A DNA stretch of 64,000 nucleotides from Trissonchulus latispiculum (Eukaryota > Nematoda > Enoplea > Enoplida > Ironidae), in the NCBI GenBank assembly GCA_030248195.1, contig JASAND010020065.1, positions 1 through 64,000 of the forward strand. The letters run 5' to 3'. Shown here piece after piece: positions 34,738 to 45,430 of this stretch (positions within the stretch are counted from its first letter, which is position 1; the number at the start of each line of letters is the position of its first letter). The notes under the pieces are model-generated. The model was not told the origin of the DNA. It made no database searches and saw only the letters and a program-made list of their open reading frames with translations. A program made the position numbers and the translations under genes.

Positions 34738-35536
34738 TTCAGGATAACCCACCCCAGGCCCAGACTCAAATGACCTGAGATCTGGTATGGGTATGTTTTC
34801 AACCATGCTGAGTTCAAATATCGCAAAATTTTTCGATTTCGCGAAATTAGATTTTTTTCGATTCGTAAGGGGGGACCAAGGGGCCCCGAAAAATTTTTTG
34901 TCTTCGATTTTGCTGAAAAGTTGTATTCAGGGGTTTTCGAGGTCGCAGAACACGAGTCTGAAATCCGTTTTTCGATTCAGCTTTTCGTTAGCTCAATATA
35001 AGCTCAAGTTCTATAGTTAAGATGTAAGCTTATACTGAGCTAACGAAAAGCTGAATCGAAAAACTAACTTCAGATTCCTGTTCTGCGACCCCGGAAACCC
35101 CTATATACATCTTTTCAGCAAAATCGAAGACAAAAAATTGTTCGGTTTCCCTTGGTCCCCCCTTAGAAATCGAAAAAATCGAATTTCGCGAAATCGAAAA
35201 ATTTTGCGATATTTGAGCTCAGCGTGGTCGGAAACATACCCACACCAAATTTTAGCTCATTTGGTCAAGTTTTACGGATTTTGAGTACTGGGGGGGGGGG
35301 GGGGTAATCGAGATAAGACCCCGAAAACCTCTGAATAAAACTTTTCAGCAAAATCGAAGACAAAAAATTTTTCGGTTCCCCGTGGTCCTCCCTTACGAAT
35401 CGAAAAAAATCGAATTCTGCGAAATCAAAAAAATTTGCGAGATTTGAACTCAGCGTGGTCGAAAACATATCTATACCAAATTTCAGCTCATTTGATCAAG
35501 TTTTGCGGAATCTGGGCTTGGGGTGGGTTATCCTGA
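34738..35536. mobile_element. Composite of two FB1-family hairpins
   Basis: The outer ends CAGGATAACCCACCCCAGG (34,738) and CCTGG/GGGTGGGTTATCCTG-type complement (35,520-35,536) pair. The outer arms run 34,738-34,945 and about 35,317-35,536. Between them is the centre and right arm of a slightly different FB1 type, ending with a G run and GTAATCGAGATAAGACCCC (35,280-35,325). So one copy recombined with or was inserted in another. The two subtypes differ at the outermost 40 bp only. Confidence 0.75.
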
Positions 35537-38500
35537 AAAGCTCCTTGCTAAAGGTTGTTACGTAGCACTAGCGATTCCTACCCGTGGATGTTCGAAAAGA
35601 AAGATTTTAGGGGGGCACCTCCAAGGATGTCTCCCTGACCAGCCCCCTCATTGTATTACCGATTGAAGGGGGCTGGAAAATCGGGTCTTCAGTCGCCACC
35701 CCCCAGTAAGTTACCACCATTTGCATCCTTCAGCAATACGACACAATAAAGGTGTTTCCATTTGTTTTACTTAGAATATATTTATTTCTGAAAATCGAAA
35801 TCCAACCTTTATTCCAACCTGATAAAGGAAACGATTACTTAAACATATTGCGCATTACTTTATAAATATAAAGAATGTCATATGTAACATTAGCGTTAAG
35901 ATTAGCAATTGTTTAAGTATTTTAATTTTGCAAGGTTTCCACTTTACTACAACTGTTTAATTTCATCATTTGTATTCTATTTTCATTTCTTTTTATTATC
36001 TAATTCTTCATTTTAATCATTTCATTATCCAGCTAAGCAACATTTCCTTCCCCATCTAGAAGGTTAATAGGTCATCAAATTTGAGGTGATGCGATTGAAA
36101 TAGTGATTTTTGTGGAGGTGCAAGTGAAAAAGAATTATGTTTAGATGAGTTGTATCCCTCTGGGTCCAAATATTTCGCCTGGGTGGCGTCTACTCTGGCG
36201 TCCCGGAGACGAGGGGGTGGCTTTTGTGTCAGACCGACAGACATATTACAAGTCTATCACTGAGGGGCATTAATGTTACAGAAGGGAATGTTATCAATAG
36301 AAATTCTGTAGTCCATGAAAATTTAACTGTCTAAAGTCTTGTAACTGCTACTGTCCGACAAACACAAAATTGAATAAATAAAGGATCATAAAACTTGGAC
36401 TATTCAAGGCATTCGATTCCCTGTTTTTTTGTGACACACCTTTGCGGTGTGACTCAGCATGTGAATTTGGGCTCTGTAACTGTTTTTTTCAGTGTTCGTT
36501 TTGTGTAACATTTGATCTAACTGATTATAATTGTATATATTAAGTGGTAATAGTAATGCTGATACTTATTGTTGTTGCTAATTTGTTAGTTTAATTAGTG
36601 GGTTAGTTTCACACGATAATTAGACTGAAGTAGATAACCGCACCGCACTGGGCTTTGGAGATGTAGGCTTGATTTTGATATTTTGGACTCTTGGAAATCG
36701 AATGCATAATGATTGCGGAAGTAGCCTTTATGTAAGAATGAGTAGAAGAAAAGAATGTAGTCATGTATATACGTACCTAATTGTAAAATGTAAAAACATT
36801 CAAAGGCTGATCTTGTTTATGGTTTCCCATTATTTTGACTGACTATTTTGACTCCCTTTATAAAGGCTCAGTGGAAGGTCTGAAGTCACCTGTTTGTATC
36901 GTATTCGTATGATCGAATCGAGGTCGAAAGAATCTAACCGCAAGAATCGACGCGGCAAATTTTGGTATAAAAATTCATTTTTCGTGCCACTCTAGCTTTT
37001 GCCAGTTTGTTCTTGCCACTTGTTCCTTACGAGGGTGCAACATGTACCTTCACTGAACCGGGCTAGAGAAATTGGGCTTCTACTCCTCTCTGTTAGTAAT
37101 CTATCCACGCTGCAGGTACTCAAAACTTTTCGACTACACAGTGGAATTTTTTCACCAAAATAGAAAATATTATTTATTAGCTCAATATTCAACCTACGTA
37201 TCAATCAGTATCGAATATCTTTAATTTATTGAAACGAATAAAGCTCTAACGCACGGGGAACAACATTAGATATTTTGAACTCAGGATTGTTGCATTTTCC
37301 ATCGAGTGATCGGGCTCTCCTTTTCTGGATCCGGTCTTTAAGTAAATACGTTTATTTAGTCATCCATCACCAAAAGGCAGTCACACTTCGCTTTGAGTCT
37401 TACTCAAACATGGAAGCTACAAGTTTAATTAGCACATTCTTATTTCTGCACAGTAGCTCACGATGAACGGTGAAATGTATCCAAATCATTCCACACTTCT
37501 CACTGGTCCGTGTCCGTTTCGCATTATCCACTGCTATAGGATTGTGGGTTGCCACTGAATTTCAAGGCCTAATAATCCTTCAAGTTACAACGTATAGACT
37601 GTGTTCAAATGGCGTATTGTAATGTATAGTTAAAACATATAAGCGTAACATTTTTATCTGATTATCAGATTATCTGTTTATTATGGTAAAAAATTGATTC
37701 CTGTAAATTTTTCTGTGAATGGACATTTTGAGGGTGAACTTTTGATTTATTACGGTCATTCTGGAACTTTCGAGTAGCAATCAATTTTCATAAATCTAAG
37801 GACGTCTCGTTCTTACCGTAATTCCTAAAATGTTTTTCGTTTTTCGAGAATATGTTCAAAATACAGACAGTCAGACAGGACTAGAATTATGTTAATAAAT
37901 GGTTAGAGACAAATAGTTCTGCATTAATTGTTTTGAATTTTTTAATATTTGACGACTGTTTTGAACACAACTTCAGTTTAACTTTCAGCTGAACGTGTGA
38001 CAATTCACAAATCTTAAAGCCATTATGTGCACAGCCGGAGACAGTGTATTGTAAAAGTTACTCGGCCAATTATGATATATGTTTACTGCCTTCAGCAGTC
38101 ATATTTCACTTTGTTTTTAGGACAAAAATCTCACAATTCAGTCATTTTTTGAGGACAAAAAGTGATTTTGCATTTTTATCATAAAAATTTATTGATCGTG
38201 ATCAAAGCGACTTTCCGCCATTTTTGTATCTTGAATCAGACAGTTTCTGGGATTTATTGGAGTTTTATTGGGTGAGCAGACAGTTTGTCTCTCCCGGCAA
38301 AAAACAACTGCAGACTCATAAAATTTGACTGGCAGGTGTGACGTGACAATTTCTGATAAACTTTTAAAACAACGTGGCTCAAAACTTCTTAAATTTCACA
38401 CTTGCTTTTTAAAACAAAAATTAGAAGCCAAATGGGAGTCCAAACTGTTTATGGACTTTTAAAACCATCAAAGGTTGTTTTCATAATTGACCCCAACGAC

Positions 38501-39231
38501 CATTCTTGTTGTTGTTGAGTTTTAGTGGAGCTCATTTCATCGATTTTCGACATATAGAACTGTGGACTGGCAGATTGAGTTTGGTCAAATCAATATTTCG
38601 CATATCGTATCAAAGTACGTATCAATCTTGTTCAAAATGAGTCAATAGTATTTTAAGTTCAACAAATTTGATTATATACCTTAAATCATAGCCCAGCATT
38701 TTAGACTGTTTAATTTCAGTTTAGTAGATATCAGTTTTATTTATTTATTCCATTTCAGCTATGTATAATTCCAGCTATTAATTCAATTTTTGTATTAGCT
38801 CATCGCTAACCGTAGCGGGTATGCACCATGATGTAGCCGCTGTGCCTATTGACAGTTTAAACAAGTTTGTTTTATCGTTAATATTTCAATAGGAAAATTG
38901 TTCAACTACAAAGGGGGACTGCCTGCAAATATAAAAGACTGATTTAACTTGAGAGCGCTTGAGTTGAGTGTCACCTAAACTGAGGGGAACCAATGAAACG
39001 ATAACGCCACAAGGCGGAGAAATTTGCTTGGATAGGATTACGGTAGATAATTCCCCAGTTTCATACAATTCTCTTCAGGTGAGCTAACTAATGCTATGAA
39101 ACTGTGTTTGGTTCAACGTTATTTTTATGGATATATACACAAAGCATAATATAGTTGTATCGTTCAGGTTAAGCTGATGCTTTCTTGAACTAGTCTGGGA
39201 AGTCAGAACTTTAGTTGCTCTCGAGAGATGA
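35537..39231. other. Upstream intergenic region of Dlx paralog 2
   Basis: About 3.7 kb without a recognised gene. A short inverted pair ACACACC/GGTGTGAC-type lies near 36,433-36,452. GCTAATTTGTT near 36,577 also occurs near 13,813 in the other Dlx flank, but one 11-mer is not evidence. The rest is AT-rich. Confidence 0.5.
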
Positions 39232-39305
39232 CGATTAAAGGTGCTTATTTGCTCGCTTTCATTGAGCGATAATTTATACCTTGGAACCCTCATAAATCCT
39301 GACAG
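39232..39305 (+). promoter_or_regulatory. Duplicated non-coding block C', candidate proximal Dlx element
   Basis: Partner of 16,394-16,487. It starts with the identical CGATTAAAGGTGCTTATTT, then GATAATTTATACCTT, then CTCATAAATCCTGACAG. It is 20 bp shorter because of deletions between the conserved strings. It lies 1.9 kb upstream of the paralog 2 start. Confidence 0.5.
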
Positions 39306-40437
39306 TCCCCCCTATCTTATTGGGTCTATTTCTTTTCAGACGTATCTTAATACTAAGCCCTCTCCTGCAGAAAGACCTAAATTCTGGAACCTCCGAGCCA
39401 ATTAGTGCTGCAGACAAATTAGTTAGAACTCCTCAAAACTTCAAACTTTAGATTACAGGTATGCGACCACGCAAAGCAATCAGAGCTTCCTAACGAGCTT
39501 CGAGGCTACCGTCCTCTACGGTTCAAAACATTAATATTAACTGCAGGCGTCAGCTCGATTGCGTTCAATTTTCCACTAATTTTAGCACTAAAATGGCCAA
39601 CATCATGAAACAACTAAAACATTTCCTTTGCTTCCTAAGATGAACAATTAAGTTTGGTGCTAATTTGGTAAAATGTGACGTTAACATTAAAGAGCAATTT
39701 TGGCTCTTTGGATGGACTAAATCTATTCCAGTAAGTACTGGGACAGAATTGCGCAGGAAATGGTTGAGGTTGATATAACGTTCTACATAAATAAGTTCAT
39801 TCATTCGTCCTTTCATTTCAAAAACAAGAGAGCTGAAACTTTTCCTTCTATTTCCTGGAAAAGGAAACCTAACCTGAAATTTAAATCTAAATCTCACATT
39901 TCTAAGAACATTGGCATTGGTTTGCAATAGAATTAAACCAAATCAAATTTAAACTGAATCGGCGAAGTTCTGTGGAAGTTAGGTGTACGCACAACAGGTA
40001 CCTACCTGCCTCACTACTGGAAAGGAAGCGAGATATAGATTGGAGATGGCTGTCAAAAACACGAAGTTGTATAGTATAATCAATTCAGTTGAAACAAGTC
40101 AATCCAAGGTAGCCACGTATTCTAATTTTTGAGTTAAATCGGGTCGGGTACGTTTCGGAAGTTGCCTCATAGAGGTGCAACCATACTACTTTATGGATAC
40201 GATTATGCTACGTTTCATGCATTAATTTGTACCATCGATTTTTTCATAATATTTCAACTTTACTTAATAAAATCCAATTTTTATCAGATACATGTTAATT
40301 TAAATTCAAATCACCCTAGAAACATTTCTTGCAATGTAGAAGTACCCTCAGAAAATTCTCTGGTCATATTTTTTCTTGGTGCCTACGCGAGTGGGATGTT
40401 TCCCACATTCCCGCTATCCGCCATAGCTCTAGATTTT
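39306..40437. other. Intergenic, nothing recognised
   Basis: No exon or transposon end recognised. A 120-codon open frame on the minus strand (39,565-39,927) lacks any known motif and any splice context. Confidence 0.5.
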
Positions 40438-40957
40438 TAAAGCGTGACCAATCGAGCTAAAATATTTGGTGGGTTCTAGACCAAACTGAGATTAAATATG
40501 GCAACACTTTTTGATTGTGCTAAATTCGCAAAGGAGGACCGAAAAATGTTTTTAGAATTTTTCTGGTTTTTGTGGTCGCCGGGCGCAAATCTTAAGTCTG
40601 TTTCCGGATCCAGCTTTTCGCTGGTTCAGTATAAGCTTAAGATGTAAGTTTGTATTAACCTGACGAAGTGCTGAATCAAAAATGGTCTTTGGATTTGTGG
40701 TCTGCGACACACAGATCTATACTTATACTAGTACCTATACTAGTAGCTAATATCTATATAGTATATCCAATGTTTATAACATGCAACATACAGCAAAATC
40801 GGAGACAAAACATTTTGTCACAAAACACAAAGCAAACATACACAAAACAATTTTGCTATATGGTCGAACCTATTCCAAATTTTAACACAATTGGTCAAGT
40901 TTTAAGAATTTTGAGTGGTTGTGGTGGTGGGTGTTTGGTAATCGAGACAAGAGCCGG
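40438..40957. mobile_element. Degraded FB1 hairpin copy directly upstream of Dlx paralog 2
   Basis: Ordered FB1 landmarks are present: GACCAATCGAGCTAAAAT, ACCAAACTGAG, GGAGGACCGAAAAATG, the AAGCTTAAGATGTAAG centre near 40,630, AGCAAAATCGGAGACAAAAC, TATGGTCGAACC, AATTGGTCAAGTTTTAAG, TTTTGAGTGG and TAATCGAGACAAGAGCC. About 80 bp of TATA/CTAGTA sequence is inserted in the right arm. It ends 136 bp before the start codon. Confidence 0.78.
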
Positions 40958-41092
40958 GTAACGAAATGGGAAAGACATTCTCCCGACTCACGTTAATCTT
41001 ATTTTTCACCTTACCTTTAACTATGTATTTTTTAGAATCCCACTGTTTAATTGATAAGGTGCCATTTTATCGCTTTGTGATCCGCTTTAATA

Positions 41093-41426
41093 ATGGACTA
41101 CGGTAGCGTAAAGCCGCTGCTCTCCAGTGGAGATCTCCTGCACGGTTATATGGAGATGGATCAGCAGAAATCCGCGTTCACGGAATTCTCTCACGGTCAA
41201 ATGCAGCCGCTTTCCTCTGCCAGCCCCTCCTATTCCTCGCAGATACGAAATTCCTACATGCCCCCTCCCGTCTCAATTGGAACTGGTGATGGGTTTTGTG
41301 GTCGCTCTCTCACGGCCTATAATCCCTTCTATCAGAGCACCCCATTTTCAGCCTCTCTAGCCTCTTATCCGGGTCCCCCCGGACCCCCATTTATGCCATA
41401 TCCTTCATCTTCACCTTCTAGAGAAG
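41093..41426 (+). CDS. Dlx: Dlx paralog 2, exon 1
   Basis: 334 nt, residues 1-111 plus one base; donor GAAG|GTATAG, phase 1. Length and phase match paralog 1 exactly although the protein sequence has drifted, so indels in the exon have cancelled or not occurred. Confidence 0.92.
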
Positions 41427-44400
41427 GTATAGTTTCTAATACAGTTTGTACACACAGCTGTATTGATAGGTTACTGGAACAAGAAGTCCACTTTGCTACC
41501 ATGCGAAGGTTTTGTTTTGGTGGTTAGGAGAAAATTTAGAAACTTCGTCCATAGGAGAAAGCTTAGAAACTTCGTCCATAGGAGAAAACTTAGAAACTTC
41601 GTCCAACCTTCACATTTTCTTAGTTAAATTGACCTAAATATCACTTATATGTAGATAACTAAAACTAAAGCATCCATATTTTTCATGACTTCCACTGGTT
41701 ATTGTAAACTTCAAGCTGTGTGTCACCCAGAATTCAACGATTTGAAAATGTATATGTTATTGAAACAACTATTTTTACTGATTTGTTCATCACTTTGCTT
41801 ATTACTAATCGGTTTTTCAGAGAAGACTACAATCATAGAAGGAGGTGAAGTTCGGGTAAATGGAAAAGGAAAGAAAATTAGGAAGCCAAGAACCATTTAC
41901 TCATCGCTGCAGCTTCAGGCATTGAACAAACGATTTCAAAGAACACAGTATCTGGCACTTCCTGATAGGGCAAAATTAGCACTATCATTGGGTCTCACAC
42001 AAACTCAGGTGGGTGCCACTGTCACTCTTGTAAACTTAAACTTGTAAATTCTTAAATGTTTGAAGCAAATCGATCGGAAATGTGTTCAGACATTATATTC
42101 TTACATATAATTTGAGCTTAATTGGTCAACTTTTGTGAAAGTTAGCCCCAGGTGTGTATACATCAAAATAATCACCGTCCTACTAGACCATATCCAGATT
42201 TGGTCTACTGCCAACGGTAGGTACTGTTGATTCGATTGGATTTGATTTGATTTTGATTGTTGTTGTGGGATCTCAGTGCTTGGGGTCAGAATGCCGCTGG
42301 TTCTAAACTGGACTGCTGAATAATGGTTAAGATTAGGCTAGGTTTATGCTACTTGGTCAACTGTGCTTGCATAACTTTAAAAATGTCCATTTGGCCAATG
42401 CCCCAATAAAACTGGCTAGACAGGGAGGAGCTGGGTATGAAGAAATGTTTGAAAAACGGACAATGTCAAAATTTTTAATTTTTAAATTATGACAATGAAT
42501 AAAAACGGTTGAAGCAGTTGAATTTGCCGAGATTGGAGAAAGAGCCAGCCGAGAGAGGGCTAACCAAAACAACTTTCGCGTAATCGGCAATAATTGACAA
42601 AAAGTTATGCCGCGTAGCCAAAATTACATTTGCTGTATTTTATAGAGACTAACGGTAGGACCTTTGTAGTCACGAATGCATATAGTGACGCGTGTCAACA
42701 CCTCAAATTGTAGCATGCCGTTTTTAGCCGTTTAAAATAAATTGTAAATAAATTGATGCTCGCAAACGCATGCAGACTCTTATATACGCGCGTCAACGCG
42801 CGTCTACGCACATCAGCATTGCTGCTGGAACTAAGAAATCAGCATTATACTCATTTAGATGTACAAACCCTTCCTTATAAAACAATATTTAGTAAATGTA
42901 TCTTTTTACTCCAGTGAAGTGGCCTTACAGGCATACATTAACATAGGGTCGGGGGGGGCTTGCCCCAAGAAAATTCTGAGTGGAGCTTGCACCATGAACC
43001 AAAATTTTCGAGGGGGCTTGTACAATAAGCATAAACTAACGCTAATAGTAATATAAACTCAAACTTTTTAACGAAATTGAAAAAATTGCCAATTTTTTGA
43101 AAAAGTTCCAAATTTTAACCGATTTTTTGTAAAAAATAGGAAATTTTTTGGAATTTCGGTGCAAATACCTATTTTTTCAGGCCATTTCTGCTTACCCCTT
43201 GCCTAATTTTTCCTTACCCCTTGCCCCTGGCAGCGATAGGGCTTGTACCTTGCGCGGGTTGGGGGGCTTGGATCCCCCATACCCCCGTGTTAACCTATGC
43301 TTACAGGTATATGCTTTTCCAATATTATTACTTTTTAATTTTTGGAGATGAACAACAACTTTTTATCCTTTACTTACATAGAATGTGCTGCTGATTAACT
43401 GCACAGAGAGATGTCTTCAAAGCTTTGTTCGGCGTTCAGGGACGAGAACACATTATACTGTAGTTTTTGAACATAGATTTTTCTATGCTGTAAAAAATCT
43501 CATAAAATCAATTCAGATCTCAAAGCAAAATTGAAATCTTTCAAAGACGTTCATCCAAAGTTTGATGAATTATTGTTTTTCTGCTTTCTGCCAGAATTCG
43601 CAAGTTTGGCTCGAAGTTTCTTCGGGACGGGAATCTGAATCTGAATTCAAAATCCTCAACTTCACAACCTGAGCTCAGAAATTCTAATTCAGGGTCCAAA
43701 CCGATAGCCCACCACAATTACTTCAAAAACGTATTCGTAAAATCCGCTTTTCACACCAATGTGAACCTCTTCAAATAATTCCAAGTTCGAAACAACCCAG
43801 ATGGCATTTCACAACTTCCTATTTTAATCCTGTGCTTAGAGCATTTCCTCTAATACGCCTTTACATACAATGAACTTGATCTGCTGCATTAGCATTGGAA
43901 CAGTCAAAACGTGACGATGTTTGAATTTTCCAGGTTTCAGAGATCAGAATAAATTATGTTATTTTAAACCAGAAAGGATTTTTGCGCGAAGTTTAATTTC
44001 TGATCTTGATGACAGCTTTTGAGTGAGCATCATATTTTTGCTAGTATAGGATAAACCTCAGGTAGTTTGGTTTTTTATTCTGCATCATATTCATGATTTC
44101 AAAAGTGTCTCAGGTCAAATTTTGAAAATGTTGCAAACCTATCAAAATTGGTGGAGATCTGCGCTTCTTACATTCCAAATATCTACATAAACCCAAACCA
44201 GAATCATTTTTCGAAATAGAGCCTTGGTGACGCTACTTAAACCAACCTACCTTTTCTTATATATTATTGGGCGGACGTTTATAAAGCTAAGATTGTGTGC
44301 CACAGGCTTTATGTAGCGTGACAAATTGTTATGAATAGGTGCTGGTAGAAAGCCCTATTGAAATTTTACATAGATCTCTGGGGACTCATTAAAACTGAAA

Positions 44401-45216
44401 ATTTAAAAATTCAAGCTCCTTTAGCTTAAATTGATCACCAGCTATGTGGATGCTTGAGGAAGCACAAAGACAAAGCTAAATAAATATGTCCTGTATAAAT
44501 ATGTGTTAGCAAAAACAACTATGAGCAAAGACCATAAGTGGTTGTATAGTGTCAATAAAAATTAGGTGCTGTTTAAATGCTAATATTCTAGTGACTCCTC
44601 TACTATCTCATTTCAGGTAAAGATCTGGTTTCAAAATCGTCGCTCCAAGTTCAAGAAAATGATGAAAGCCAACGCGAGTGGCAGCCTGAATGGGACCAAG
44701 CTGAGCAGCACAGATGGAAGCGAAATTCAGGAAGACGAAGATCAACTACCGGAATCACCGAATTCCGCAGGTTCCGGAATTCACGCAGTTGACGCAATCG
44801 AAAATGACGAGCATCTATTGGACAGGAGTCTGGTGGAACACCATCACATCCCATCCGAAGAAGCCACGAGTCCCACCCACCCCCAGCTTCCCCTGATCCC
44901 ATCTCACGAGATTTATGGATCTGCTCAGATCCACCCATCCGCAGAAGACTGGTCTACTGGGGGGAGTCCCACCCTGCCGCAGGCTGACAGTAAGCCACCA
45001 CAACTGACCCTGGCTGCGGATGGTGGGACTCTCTCCTACCATATTGGACCTCCCGGTGACATTACGAAAAGTCTTCAGCATCAATCTCATCCTGACTATT
45101 TTCCGGTAGTATCCCATCAGACGCCGGAATCCGGGTTTATCTACGGACATCCATCCCAGTATATTGGACATGTCAATGCTTTCGTACCATACTCGGCATC
45201 AACATCACACTTGTAA
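41093..45216 (+). CDS. Dlx: Dlx/Distal-less homeodomain transcription factor, paralog 2 (three exons)
   Basis: Joining 41,093-41,426, 41,821-42,008 and 44,617-45,216 gives 373 aa. The N-terminus starts [10 protein letters not shown] and carries [11 protein letters not shown] and [11 protein letters not shown]. The homeodomain is at residues 131-190, ending [15 protein letters not shown]16, F20, W48, F49, Q50, N51 and R53 are intact. Compared with Dlx proteins generally it has D30 for E, K33 for E and L36 for A in helix 2. The gene is head-to-tail with paralog 1, 16.4 kb between stop and start. Its introns are shorter (394 and 2,608 bp) and nearly free of transposons. The ATG at 41,093 has A at -3 and G at +4. 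A possible splice acceptor TATTTTTTAG lies 58 bp before it. Confidence 0.96.
41526..41606 (+). repeat. 27-bp tandem repeat in intron 1 of Dlx paralog 2
   Basis: Three copies of AGGAGAAAACTTAGAAACTT then CGTCCAT, period 27 bp, 100 bp after the exon 1 donor. Intron 1 (41,427-41,820) is otherwise plain AT-rich sequence ending GGTTTTTCAG. Confidence 0.9.
41821..42008 (+). CDS. Dlx: Dlx paralog 2, exon 2 (homeodomain residues 1-44)
   Basis: 188 nt, acceptor GGTTTTTCAG, donor CAG|GTGGGT. Encodes [19 protein letters not shown] identical to paralog 1, then [19 protein letters not shown], closer to the common Dlx sequence in helix 1 than paralog 1, but with changed helix 2 (DRAKLALSL). Confidence 0.95.
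42009..44616 (+). other. Dlx paralog 2, intron 2
   Basis: 2.6-kb intron, GT...CATTTCAG. It contains a G-run/C-run repeat (42,935-43,312) and otherwise AT-rich sequence. No similarity to intron 2 of paralog 1 was noticed by eye. Confidence 0.65.
42935..43312 (-). repeat. Dispersed G-run/C-run repeat, copy 2
   Basis: On the minus strand it reads AGGTTAACACGGGGGTATGG then GATCCAAGCCCCCCAACCC, GCGCAAGGTACAAGCCCTA and GGCAAGGGGTAAG, the same order as at 593-775. The plus-strand left end (AACATAGGGTCGGGGGGGGC then TTGCCCC) is partly inverted relative to the right end, so the element may have terminal inverted repeats. Confidence 0.6.
44617..45216 (+). CDS. Dlx: Dlx paralog 2, exon 3 (homeodomain 45-60 and C-terminus)
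   Basis: 199 aa after the acceptor, starting [19 protein letters not shown] and ending ASTSHL-TAA. It lacks the Gly and His runs of paralog 1, but keeps [11 protein letters not shown], a DSKPP segment and [11 protein letters not shown]. No canonical AATAAA lies within 150 bp after the stop; the next one seen is at 45,865 within a transposon. Confidence 0.94.
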   Translation, partial: VKIWFQNRRSKFKKMMKANASGSLNGTKLSSTDGSEIQEDEDQLPESPNSAGSGIHAVDAIENDEHLLDRSLVEHHHIPSEEATSPTHPQLPLIPSHEIYGSAQIHPSAEDWSTGGSPTLPQADSKPPQLTLAADGGTLSYHIGPPGDITKSLQHQSHPDYFPVVSHQTPESGFIYGHPSQYIGHVNAFVPYSASTSHL

Positions 45217-45430
45217 TGACAATGACCTAGCCCTCTGTGCCAACGAAGATTACTAAAACAGTAACTTAACAAAATATCTAAGTAATCGATCCAGCTAGGT
45301 TGAATAGATAAACAAAACGAACACATTATCGATTTTGTCTGTGGACTGTGATCTTGTGAAGTTTCAGTGTAATTTATAAATTCAGATAGTATATGTAATA
45401 ACTAATAATAGTATACATATGCGTTATGAT

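Noticed and set aside
39565..39927. 120-codon minus-strand frame
   Set aside because: No motif, and composition is like the intergenic background. Length is not exceptional in 64 kb searched in six frames.
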